Of a stretch of DNA of 53,570 nucleotides, positions 25,901 to 33,175 are shown in pieces (positions within the stretch are counted from its first letter, which is position 1; every line of letters begins with the position of its first letter). The notes under the pieces are model-generated. The model was given only the letters and a program-made list of their open reading frames with translations, did no database searches and had not been told where the DNA came from. This DNA is from Bacteroidales bacterium (GTDB lineage Bacteria; Bacteroidota; Bacteroidia; Bacteroidales; WCHB1-69), in contig JAFYAW010000001.1 in assembly GCA_017540505.1 (NCBI GenBank), positions 1-53,570 of the forward strand, written 5' to 3'. The position numbers were made by a program, and so were the translations under genes.

Positions 25901-27746
25901 TGTAGAGTACCAGCTCGTTCTCAAGTTCGCGGATGGTCAGATCCGGAGCGTCCGGACCGTCCAAGGTCTTGAAGCAGTTTTCGAACAGGGTCTGACATTT
26001 GTCATCGGCCAGTTTCAGCAGTTCCACAGAGGCTTGTGCACCGCCTTGGGAGGCACGTGCCCATGGAATACCTACGGTGATGTAGTTCACGGAACCCGGT
26101 CTCAAGGTGAAGGGGCCTGCAGACTGCATGAAACGACGGTCTGCCGGAGCGTTGCCCACATTGGCTTCCGTCCAGCCGCCAGGTCCGTAAGAGGTGGCAT
26201 GCGGGTCTTCACCTTTCGTACCCCAGTTACAGACATCCGTCAAAGCAGGGAACATGAAGTCGCAATCCGGACCGTTACCGCCTACCGTATAGTGGGCGTT
26301 GCCGCCGTAGCGCATTTTGGTGTTATCTTTCCAGATACCCTGCAGCATGTTGTAGTATTCGAATGCCACATCCGGGTCACCCACCACGGAGTTGTCGTTG
26401 TTGTGATACACGAATCTTCTCATACCGAAACGCTCGTTGTCAATGATCTGGTCTCCGAAGTTCACACCGTTGATGGCCATTTGGTCCAAGGGGGACACGT
26501 AAACGTTGGGATCTATGAATTTTGCACAATATCCGGCAACGGATGCACTGTCAGGATTGAATTTCGGGTTGTCTCGGTTGTCAGGGTCCATGTAGGGGCC
26601 TTGGAAGAAGTCCACACCTACCGCAGGGGGCTGGTCACCGTAAGCCTTGGTTTGGCCGTTACCGTCCACGTTGGAACCGTTGTAGCAGTAACCCAGACCA
26701 CGGGCCACATCGCAACCCACATAGTCGTCTTTCTCATAACCCAAGTCAGGGTCAACCCATTGGGAGAAGAAGGTGTTGGTCAAGGTGTAGGAGGAACGGT
26801 TGATGATCTCGTAGGAGTAGAACGTCATGTTGTTCAGGTCATCGTTGGTGGAGAAGCCGAAGCACTGGCCACGGATTTCCAGACCGATGGGGCTACCTTG
26901 GGATTCGGTGTGTGCACCACCGTTGTCGTTGAAGATCCAGAACAGGGTCTCGTCGCCCTTCAACACATGGTCAGCGTAGATCATACCGTTGGAGTTGTGC
27001 CAGTCGTACTGGTAGTCTCCAGAGCTGGAACCACCATAATTTCTATACTCAGTCCACAAATCCTCAGGGGTTCTCGGCAGCTGATGGGCAGCAGCCAAGG
27101 CGATGTTGTCCTCCGTCCAGGGACAGAGGTCGTTGTTGATATCGTAGTAGGGGTAGTCACCGGCTTCAGGGTCGTACACACCGTTCTCGTTCACATCTTT
27201 GAACGGGGCCAGATAGTAGGAATAGCCTTCATCGCCGTGGGCGGGCCAATTCAAGATGCTGGCGGGGGTCACATAACCGCTGGTGTTATAGCCGGAGATG
27301 TGATTGTCCACTTCCGCACGGGTGATTTTGAAGAGTTTGTCGAATTTGATACACTCGGTCTGGGTCGTACCGGCACCGGCGATCTTCAAAGGACCAGTCC
27401 AATAGTCGTCACCACGTTGTCTGAAACGGACGGCAGCCAGTTTCAACTGGCCGTTGGCGTCCTGACCACCAATCCACAAGGCGGCGGAGAACATGGATGT
27501 TTTGCCGGAACCCTTAGGCACTTCGTATTCGGCTACTTCCTTGAACCACATCGTACCACCGGTTTCAATGTACGCACGTACGTTGTTCACCGAAAGCTCG
27601 TTGGAGTTACTTGCCGGAAGACAGGTGGCTGATTCCGCTTTTGGAGAGTGTCTATGTACTCCTTTGACTTTTTCGGCTTGCACGGTACCGAAGACCATGC
27701 AGACCAGCAGGAGTGTCAAGCAGAAAATTTTGTTATTGTTTTTCAT
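22929..27746 (-). CDS. giant secreted surface protein (1605 aa) with T9SS-like C-terminal domain
   Basis: A 1605-residue exported protein: signal peptide 1-24 (MKNNNKIFCLTLLLVCMVFG...), a long Asn/Asp/Tyr/Gly-rich body of unknown fold beginning with AYIETGGTMWFKEVAEYEVPKG, and a C-terminal FlgD-Ig/T9SS-like domain from about 1500 (INIVPNPYYGFSQYEQ to SGGVYIIHVKADGFGER). Sequences of this size and ending are found in Bacteroidota next to TonB-dependent receptors and PorV/PorQ barrels, exactly the arrangement here (28-base gaps on both sides). The likely location is the cell surface, delivered by T9SS. The final ten residues (CAMRPTDLNGF end) go slightly beyond the usual sorting-domain end. No enzyme motif was recognised; a surface binding partner of the receptor is the simplest guess. 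Composition is like that of the neighbours. Confidence 0.8.
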   Translation of the reverse strand: MKNNNKIFCLTLLLVCMVFGTVQAEKVKGVHRHSPKAESATCLPASNSNELSVNNVRAYIETGGTMWFKEVAEYEVPKGSGKTSMFSAALWIGGQDANGQLKLAAVRFRQRGDDYWTGPLKIAGAGTTQTECIKFDKLFKITRAEVDNHISGYNTSGYVTPASILNWPAHGDEGYSYYLAPFKDVNENGVYDPEAGDYPYYDINNDLCPWTEDNIALAAAHQLPRTPEDLWTEYRNYGGSSSGDYQYDWHNSNGMIYADHVLKGDETLFWIFNDNGGAHTESQGSPIGLEIRGQCFGFSTNDDLNNMTFYSYEIINRSSYTLTNTFFSQWVDPDLGYEKDDYVGCDVARGLGYCYNGSNVDGNGQTKAYGDQPPAVGVDFFQGPYMDPDNRDNPKFNPDSASVAGYCAKFIDPNVYVSPLDQMAINGVNFGDQIIDNERFGMRRFVYHNNDNSVVGDPDVAFEYYNMLQGIWKDNTKMRYGGNAHYTVGGNGPDCDFMFPALTDVCNWGTKGEDPHATSYGPGGWTEANVGNAPADRRFMQSAGPFTLRPGSVNYITVGIPWARASQGGAQASVELLKLADDKCQTLFENCFKTLDGPDAPDLTIRELENELVLYISNEDKNSNNYHETYYELDPQISKTLSTSTFVKTYDTLYVYDADGNPDTVITSDIEAVTVEDTLTTEQRRYYFEGYQVYQLANASVSATDLNDPNKAILIAQCDIKNKASQIVNWVYNEAIGTSVATEMVNGANEGIFHSFTVKEDKFATGTNKALVNHKEYYFMVIAYGYNQYKEFKLDPDYLDGQQTPYLAGRRNIRAYTGIPHKSSGIIQNSVYGDQPMITRIEGQGNGGFFLDMTDESRQKILELNTFNNIQYKNNYGPLNIKVVDPLQVKPYDYTIRLMPNDVDDDVNDETEWQLVISDEVPDSELEELGIDRVSTAAMPISMTNEELFLDLGISISIINDNFKIYQKNLDEYVADNLGYNYKSLTMYGQVDFLGATIDYGDGLPWLSGVRDIEGDYPANWIHSGSQESGKWYDWGIGEDYAGQEGAENKYYQWRTEDMCCILKPGTLNDNETTRGFKDPNQQFEGILNGLWSPYVLSSPYDGGPQAKYIIPDNVAFLSEGDEGPAPMYFDFRALSGSMWNPGYNQTMTNLYSVDIVLTPDKSLWTRALVLEAGASHETESYKVKQEFNGQTYVNYRHEPKNCPSVDKDGNPYTGNDDVASNNPNDPNYIGATGYGWFPGYAINVETGERLNIMFAENSQDPYNNGSDMLFNPTNVYAWYRDASTQEFILDEEGNPQGMNQSTFNMIRDNYGQYALQYGEPQNGGRHYVYICGSSGNTCSLVYDELVKREKRNFNDSDRNITRNGQRHGGYIPSSDGGYFAWYDCGAYDGGKWLGEKFKSFVGKKNMADPARMQMKMQLFNNVMYTSIPMPYLGLEDNWLSCDATIKIRVSRPYLRYSSRWYDDASTAPYADQNDGYPMYTFTTKNLAPVKSESTEQVQEVLDDINIVPNPYYGFSQYEQTALQNYVRIVNLPEKCTISIYTVNGTLIRTITKGNTDSYVQWDLKNHANIPISGGVYIIHVKADGFGERTLRFFCAMRPTDLNGF

Positions 27747-27774
27747 ATATACCTATTTTTTTTATTTCAAACTG

Positions 27775-30700
27775 TTAAAAACCGAATTGTAAGCCTAAGC
27801 TGGCACGGATAGGACGGCTGTAGTTGTAGGGATCCTGAACGGTCATCGTGTAGTAGTTGATGTAGGAAGGAACATAGATCTGGGAGTTGATCACTTGCTG
27901 ATACTCTGCAGAGGAGAGGAAGCCATCATCATCCGGGTTGCCGGTGTAGTCATAAACGTAGAGAATGTTCTTGAAATTGAAGAGGTTCTGGATGTCAACA
28001 TAGACAGTCAGGTAGCCCGGCTTTGCGGATTTCGCATTGCCGTCCTTGTCCTTGGCGTTCTTGTTCAGATTGAAGACGAAGGTCTTGTCGATACGCAAGT
28101 CGCACTGGAACTGCCATGGGGTGTTGGAACCGTTGATGGAACCGGACACCTGGCGGGAACCGATACCCGTGATGGAATACGGGGTGGCAGAACGTGTGTA
28201 GGGAGTACCGGAAGCGGCAGATAACAACAGGGAGAATCCCGTGTTGGCCAGCCATTGGATGGTCTTTGTGGTCGGCTTGCCGTCCACCACGACCTGCTTC
28301 TCGGTCTTAGGTCCGTTGTATTCGGTTCCGTTCTCGAAACGATAGTCCAAATTGATACCGATTCTGTGTCTCTGGTCAAAGGAGAGGAGGGCAAGAGTTC
28401 TCAAGTTCGGCTGTCCTTCGGAAAGGATGGAGAGCTGGTCGGTTGTGCTGGAACCCGTACCCTTGGCGTATTGCAACGTGTAGTTGGCGGAAAGGGTGAG
28501 GTTCTTGGTCCGGTTCATCTTATAGGCGAAGGTGAAACCTTGCACAGTACCGAAGTCAATGTTCTGATAGGAATAATAGGTGTTCGGATATGCGCCGGAG
28601 AAACGGTAAGCCTGAATCTGGTTACGTTTTTCGGAATAGTAGGCGCTGATGCTGATGGAGGATTTGTTGCCGATCTTCTGACGGAAACCGATTTCGTAGT
28701 CGATACTCTGCTGCGGTTTCATGTTCGGGTTGTTGACGATGTTTCCGGCGGAATTACGCTTGGAGATGAACAGATAGTCAACCGGGGAGATCTGCAGGTT
28801 GGTAGGACGGGAGGTGATGATGTTGTAGTGTGCGTAGAACAGGGAGTTGTCAGAAACAGGAAAGGAGAAGGAAATACGCGGCATGACAGACCACTGCGCT
28901 TTGTATTTCTCGAAAGCAGAGGATTCGACCTTGGTGTTTTTGTTCTTGTCAATCTCATTCTTGAGGAGCGGACCGTTCACGTAGAGGGAGAGCTCGGATT
29001 CGGGGTCAACAACCTCCTGACCGGCGGCGTTGTACCAGGTGTCACCGTTACGGTAACCCACGATGGAGGAGGAGTTGAACTCGGTACCGGCAATGCCTTC
29101 CTCACTCATGTAGTTGTCAATGCCCGTATAATAGACCACCCAGTTGTCTTCGGCGTTGCCTGCGAATTTGATCTTGCTGTTGAGGTTGCGGATGTCTCTA
29201 ACCGTATAAGCTTCGCGGAACAGATAGGGGTCTTTCAGCACTTCCTGGTTGGCATCGAAGCGGTCAACACGCAAACCGATGTTGAACAACAGGGAGTTGA
29301 TGGAGAATTTATCCTGCAGGTAGAAGGCCATGTAGATAGGTTCGTAAGCACCGATGTTGTAGGTGCGCTGTCCGTTCTTGTCCACAGCGTCAAAGAAGTC
29401 CATGATGGAGGTCTTCTTGTTGTTCTTTTTACCTGTGTAGTCATAACCATAGTAGCTGACCATGGAGGAGGAACCGGAGGATGTTCCGGTGAGCAACTCC
29501 TCTGCAGAGAACATGTTGACGTTGAAGGCCGTAGGATCCAGGTCGTCAATGTCAATCCAGTCGGAACCGTTGGGATCCAAACCGAGGGAAGTACGCAGGT
29601 TGCGGTCAAAGACCGTCTGGTCGGTGAGCACGTTCAAGCGGTCATATTCCACATAGATAATATCTCTTTCCATATCAGGATCATAACGGACATCGAAGAT
29701 GGGGTGCTCCTTGTCCAACTCGGTGATATGCTTGTTTGTTTCGGTTCTCATCAACTGCCACAGAGAGAAGGAAGCGATGCCATATCCGCGGTAGGTCAGT
29801 TTTTCAAAGTCATAACCGAATTTGAGTTCGTGGTTCTTCAGGTTCATGGAGATGCTGGCCTTCACACCGAACTGTTCGGTCTGGCTCTTGCTATAACTGC
29901 TGGAAACCGCACCGGGACTGCTGTACATGCCATAGATGCCGTCGGCGCCGTCACCGTTACGGAGTGCGCCAAACTGCTGGTAGAGGTTCAGGTCGATGGG
30001 GTATCCCTCACCAAGATAGGTGTAGAGATCTTCCAAGGAGTAATTCTCAAGGAAGTTCAGCGTGTAGCGGGCGAGAAGAGGATTACAGTTGAATTCCGGG
30101 TTGATGCGGAAGGTCACGAGTGAGTCGTACCAGCCTTCAAACTCTCTGGCACCTTGCACCGTGATGGGGTTACCTTCATCGGAAACCTGCAGTTCATCCT
30201 TGTATTCGGAATAGCCTTTCACCCGTTGGGTGCTGAATTTGCCGATATAGCCGTATTCGAACAGTCTGTCCTTATGCTGGGTGGCGTATGAGTTGGAGTT
30301 GAAGAGCGTGTAGTTGACGTTGATGTCATACATGATGTTCTTCAATGTGGCCTTACCAGTGGTGTCGGTGAACACACGGTGGTTCAAACGGGCATTCACA
30401 CGCAAGGTGTTGTTGATGGTGGTCGGCGTTTCGACTTTGAACAGGGCTAATGAGCGGCTCCATGATTTTCCCTTGATGTACTCGTAGGATCCACCGAGGG
30501 AGAGACGCATGTTGTGTCTCTTGCCGAGGGTGAAGTCGAATTTCAGCTGGCCAAGGTAGTCCCAAGTGCCGGAGTTTTTCTTCACGCGCTCCTTATGGAA
30601 CGATTCGCTGGTGAGGTAACAGGCCTCCTGATACCAGGCACCGAAACTGGTCGGGTTATAACGGAGAGGATTCATGCTGATATCCTCAATCACATCGTCG

Positions 30701-31569
30701 TTGGCCACCCAATAGCCACCTCTCAGCGGACGGCTGTCTTGGTCGTAGGAGATTTCACCACTGAAGAGGAAACCGATACGGGTGGGGTCGTTTTTCTTCT
30801 TGCCCTTCAACAGCGGACCGGAGATGGATACAGCACCGAGGAAGTTGTTGTATCCGTCGATGGATCCTCTTAACTCCACAGATCCGTGGAAGTCCTTCGG
30901 AGCGGACTTGGTGGTGATGACCGTGAAGGAGGTACCGTCACCATACTCGGCGGGGATACCACCCTGAATCAGCTGGGCCTCCTCGATGGATGCCATGGAG
31001 ACGCTACCGTTACCACGCACACGCACACCGTCGATGATGGTCTGCTGACCGTCGGAACGGTTACCACGCACAGATGACATGGCACCATCCACACTTGACA
31101 CGCCCTCCAGGTTGGCTAAGGCACTGGTCACGGAACGGCCAGGGGTGGTACGCACATTGTCACCGCTGATACGGCTCGTGGAACTGGTGTTATCCGGGTC
31201 AAACACAGGCGGCTCGTATCGGATGATGACCTCCTGCACGTCGTTCGTACAGTCAATGGTGAAGTCAATGAACATCACCTGGTTGGAACCCACTTTGATA
31301 CCCGTCTTGGTCTGCGACTTCTTACAAGTCATCTGAGCGTCGGCAGTCAGGTCGTAGGTGCCGACTTCCACACCGAACATAGAGTATTCACCTTTGTCAT
31401 CCGCCATGCCCATGTTCACAACCTTGTCGCCAATCTTCAGGTAAACCCTGGTGTATCCCAACGGCTCTCCCGCCTGGTCTAACACCTTACCCTTGATTTG
31501 GGACTGTGAAAATGCCATGCTTGTGAAAAGGATGATCACTCCGAGAGTAGAGAGTAATTTTTTAATCAT
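27775..31569 (-). CDS. TonB-dependent outer membrane receptor with carboxypeptidase-regulatory-like domain
   Basis: A 1264-residue receptor: signal peptide (MIKKLLSTLGVIILFTSMAFS), a carboxypeptidase-regulatory-like domain about 22-105 (QIKGKVLDQAGEPLGYTRVYL), a plug domain about 115-240 (SVTSALANLEGVSSVDGAM...IIDGVRVRG...IPAEYGDG) and a long beta barrel ending in Phe (SLGLQFGF), the outer-membrane insertion signal. An in-frame ATG two codons upstream is an equally possible start. It is the first gene of an operon with the 1605-residue secreted protein and the PorV/PorQ-like protein. The receptor does not have the SusC signature pairing with a SusD gene, so it is not a standard polysaccharide utilisation locus. 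Its substrate is unknown; metal chelates, peptides or export of cargo are all open. Confidence 0.93.
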   Translation of the reverse strand: MIKKLLSTLGVIILFTSMAFSQSQIKGKVLDQAGEPLGYTRVYLKIGDKVVNMGMADDKGEYSMFGVEVGTYDLTADAQMTCKKSQTKTGIKVGSNQVMFIDFTIDCTNDVQEVIIRYEPPVFDPDNTSSTSRISGDNVRTTPGRSVTSALANLEGVSSVDGAMSSVRGNRSDGQQTIIDGVRVRGNGSVSMASIEEAQLIQGGIPAEYGDGTSFTVITTKSAPKDFHGSVELRGSIDGYNNFLGAVSISGPLLKGKKKNDPTRIGFLFSGEISYDQDSRPLRGGYWVANDDVIEDISMNPLRYNPTSFGAWYQEACYLTSESFHKERVKKNSGTWDYLGQLKFDFTLGKRHNMRLSLGGSYEYIKGKSWSRSLALFKVETPTTINNTLRVNARLNHRVFTDTTGKATLKNIMYDINVNYTLFNSNSYATQHKDRLFEYGYIGKFSTQRVKGYSEYKDELQVSDEGNPITVQGAREFEGWYDSLVTFRINPEFNCNPLLARYTLNFLENYSLEDLYTYLGEGYPIDLNLYQQFGALRNGDGADGIYGMYSSPGAVSSSYSKSQTEQFGVKASISMNLKNHELKFGYDFEKLTYRGYGIASFSLWQLMRTETNKHITELDKEHPIFDVRYDPDMERDIIYVEYDRLNVLTDQTVFDRNLRTSLGLDPNGSDWIDIDDLDPTAFNVNMFSAEELLTGTSSGSSSMVSYYGYDYTGKKNNKKTSIMDFFDAVDKNGQRTYNIGAYEPIYMAFYLQDKFSINSLLFNIGLRVDRFDANQEVLKDPYLFREAYTVRDIRNLNSKIKFAGNAEDNWVVYYTGIDNYMSEEGIAGTEFNSSSIVGYRNGDTWYNAAGQEVVDPESELSLYVNGPLLKNEIDKNKNTKVESSAFEKYKAQWSVMPRISFSFPVSDNSLFYAHYNIITSRPTNLQISPVDYLFISKRNSAGNIVNNPNMKPQQSIDYEIGFRQKIGNKSSISISAYYSEKRNQIQAYRFSGAYPNTYYSYQNIDFGTVQGFTFAYKMNRTKNLTLSANYTLQYAKGTGSSTTDQLSILSEGQPNLRTLALLSFDQRHRIGINLDYRFENGTEYNGPKTEKQVVVDGKPTTKTIQWLANTGFSLLLSAASGTPYTRSATPYSITGIGSRQVSGSINGSNTPWQFQCDLRIDKTFVFNLNKNAKDKDGNAKSAKPGYLTVYVDIQNLFNFKNILYVYDYTGNPDDDGFLSSAEYQQVINSQIYVPSYINYYTMTVQDPYNYSRPIRASLGLQFGF

Positions 31570-31633
31570 AGCCATTAATTTATATTAAACATTATTCTAT
31601 TTTACCGAATATAATTTTTGGGGTGCTAAAATA

Positions 31634-31672
31634 AAAAAAAAAACGATAGCTTGGACACTATTGTTTTTTTTT
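31634..31672 (-). terminator. intrinsic terminator after the small membrane protein gene
   Basis: AAAAAAACGATAG (31637-31649) pairs with CTATTGTTTTTTT (31658-31670) with one G-T pair. Read on the minus strand the hairpin is followed by a run of about a dozen T. It lies 30 bases past the stop codon of the small membrane protein and upstream of the TonB receptor gene. Confidence 0.75.
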
Positions 31673-31699
31673 GATAGAAAGTCGTTTTAAGTCAAGTTT

Positions 31700-32074
31700 T
31701 TAGTACTTCCTTTTGAGAATTTCTGCGTAAATGACCCCTTTGTAGATTTCATCGCCGTCCATCGTTAGCTCGGGAACGTTTTCTGCTTTATTATCAGATG
31801 GTTGCGGTTGTTTTTCTGCCTCCAAATCGGATGGTTTTTCTGTGGAATCATCCAAATCCGTAAGCGTTTCGTATGTGAAGTATTCGGTTTGATTTCGCAA
31901 ATTCGGCGCGCTTTTTTGCATTTCGGGTGTTTCGTAAAACGCCTCCTCACCATCCTCTTCTTCCAAAATAGGAATAGCCTTGGCAGGGGCGTTTTTTTCT
32001 CCCTTGACCAATTTGATAATGGTGGGTGCCAATCCGAGCAGTAGCAAGACCAGGATACTTAAGAAATCTTCCAT
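31700..32074 (-). CDS. small single-pass membrane protein, function unknown
   Basis: A 124-residue protein with one transmembrane helix at the N-terminus (about 4-22, FLSILVLLLLGLAPTIIKLV) and an acidic, low-complexity cytoplasmic or periplasmic tail with many Glu, Asp, Pro and Gln. The end, DEIYKGVIYAEILKRKY, looks like a short conserved helix. I do not recognise the family. It lies 84 bases after yihY, across two dispersed hairpin repeats, and is followed by a strong terminator, so it probably closes the hutH-to-yihY transcription unit. Confidence 0.7.
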   Translation of the reverse strand: MEDFLSILVLLLLGLAPTIIKLVKGEKNAPAKAIPILEEEDGEEAFYETPEMQKSAPNLRNQTEYFTYETLTDLDDSTEKPSDLEAEKQPQPSDNKAENVPELTMDGDEIYKGVIYAEILKRKY

Positions 32075-32132
32075 ATTTATATTTATTGTATATTATATAA
32101 TATTGTATAATCGTAATTATTTGTTTTTCTTT

Positions 32133-32188
32133 GAGACGCAATAAAATGTGTCTCGTTCTCATATTTGAGACGCAATACATTGCGTCTC
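32133..32188. repeat. two GAGACGCAAT hairpin repeats at the 3' end of yihY
   Basis: The second hairpin is exact: GAGACGCAAT (32167-32176), two bases, ATTGCGTCTC (32179-32188). The first, 32133-32154, is a decayed copy (GAGACGCA with TGTGTCTC, one G-T pair). The exact copy lies inside the yihY coding region and encodes its last residues (ETQCIAS). Palindromes of this type occur as dispersed elements in many bacterial genomes. Confidence 0.8.
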
Positions 32189-33172
32189 TACATTCTCGTC
32201 TGGTGCTGTCCGCGAAACACATTTTGTGGTCTCCTTGGCTTTGGCGATACTGACATTCAAATCGTAGCAAATGAGGAAGATAAGGGAACTCCAGTTGATC
32301 CACAACAGAATGGCGAACAACGCTCCCAACGAGCCGTAAATGAGGTTGTAATTCGAGAAATTGGAGAAGTAGATGTTCAGTATTCCGAGAAGGAGGACCA
32401 AAAGGATGGTACAGAGCGAAGATCCTGCCGAAAAGAAACGGTAGTTCTCCTTGTTTACAGGTGCAAGATAGTATAATATGCTGACCATGAAATAGATGGT
32501 GGCATATATCAATAGCCATTTCACACCATGTACCAGATAATAATAGCCGCTCCGCAAATCAATCAGATAGGTGTTGATGTGGTTCATAATCATGGAGGCT
32601 ATGATGAACAACATGGCCACCAAAAGGATTATGAAGAAGACTATGACCATGATAACCAAACTTAACCCCAATTGTTTGAAGAAGTTACGCTGTGTGTCGT
32701 TGAAGTAGGATGTGTTCATGGCAGCCAGCAGGCCGTTGGTGCAGACGAGGGTGAAGTAGATGCCAATGAAGAACATGAGTGTGGATAACCCCTCCTGCGG
32801 CTGTGTCACCACGTAGGTGATCATATCCTCCACTGCTGACCATGCATATACCGGCACGATGCTCTGCAGCATTGAGAGGATGGTGTTCTGCATGTTCGTG
32901 CTCGTGTAGGCTATCAAGGTGAAGAAGGCGATAATCATGGGGATCAGCGCGACGAAAATGCGGTATGTCAGGGCGGCGGCCCGCTGGAAGATGACCCCCT
33001 TTCCCATGGATTGGAAGAAATAGCCCATCACATCGTACAGGGGAATATGCTGAAACCCAGGCAGCGTAAGCGTTTTGGATTTCCGGATAATCTTCCCGAG
33101 TACCGGAATCTGTTCCAAGTCTTCGCTCCAGGCGGCAAATTTCTCTCGTATGCGGTTTATGTTCAAAAACAT
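32159..33172 (-). CDS. YihY/BrkB-family membrane protein
   Basis: A 337-residue inner-membrane protein of the YihY/virulence factor BrkB family, with six transmembrane helices. Diagnostic regions are GVIFQRAAALTYRIFVALIPMIIAFF (family ALTYRxxxALIP form), LLAAMNTSYFNDTQRNFFKQ, and YGSLGALFAILLWINWSSLIFLICYDLN near the end. The family's biochemical role is not settled; in E. coli the protein is not RNase BN as once annotated. The C-terminal ~9 residues (ETQCIASQI) are encoded by a dispersed palindromic repeat, so the original C-terminus has probably been replaced. It follows the DUF748 gene by 3 bases. Confidence 0.92.
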   Translation of the reverse strand: MFLNINRIREKFAAWSEDLEQIPVLGKIIRKSKTLTLPGFQHIPLYDVMGYFFQSMGKGVIFQRAAALTYRIFVALIPMIIAFFTLIAYTSTNMQNTILSMLQSIVPVYAWSAVEDMITYVVTQPQEGLSTLMFFIGIYFTLVCTNGLLAAMNTSYFNDTQRNFFKQLGLSLVIMVIVFFIILLVAMLFIIASMIMNHINTYLIDLRSGYYYLVHGVKWLLIYATIYFMVSILYYLAPVNKENYRFFSAGSSLCTILLVLLLGILNIYFSNFSNYNLIYGSLGALFAILLWINWSSLIFLICYDLNVSIAKAKETTKCVSRTAPDENVETQCIASQI

Positions 33173-33175
33173 GGG

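Noticed and set aside
25839-27632. 597-codon open frame on the plus strand
   Set aside because: It lies wholly antisense to the 1605-residue secreted protein, which has a signal peptide and T9SS-like end. The antisense product is Val/Gly/His-rich without any motif, as expected from a mirrored frame in GC-biased codons.
28255-30123. 622-codon open frame on the plus strand
   Set aside because: Antisense to the TonB-dependent receptor, with the same Val/Gly-rich mirrored composition and no start context or promoter.
27775-31575. Polysaccharide utilisation locus (SusC/SusD)
   Set aside because: There is no SusD-like gene, glycoside hydrolase or regulator; the partners are a T9SS-like protein and a PorV/PorQ barrel.
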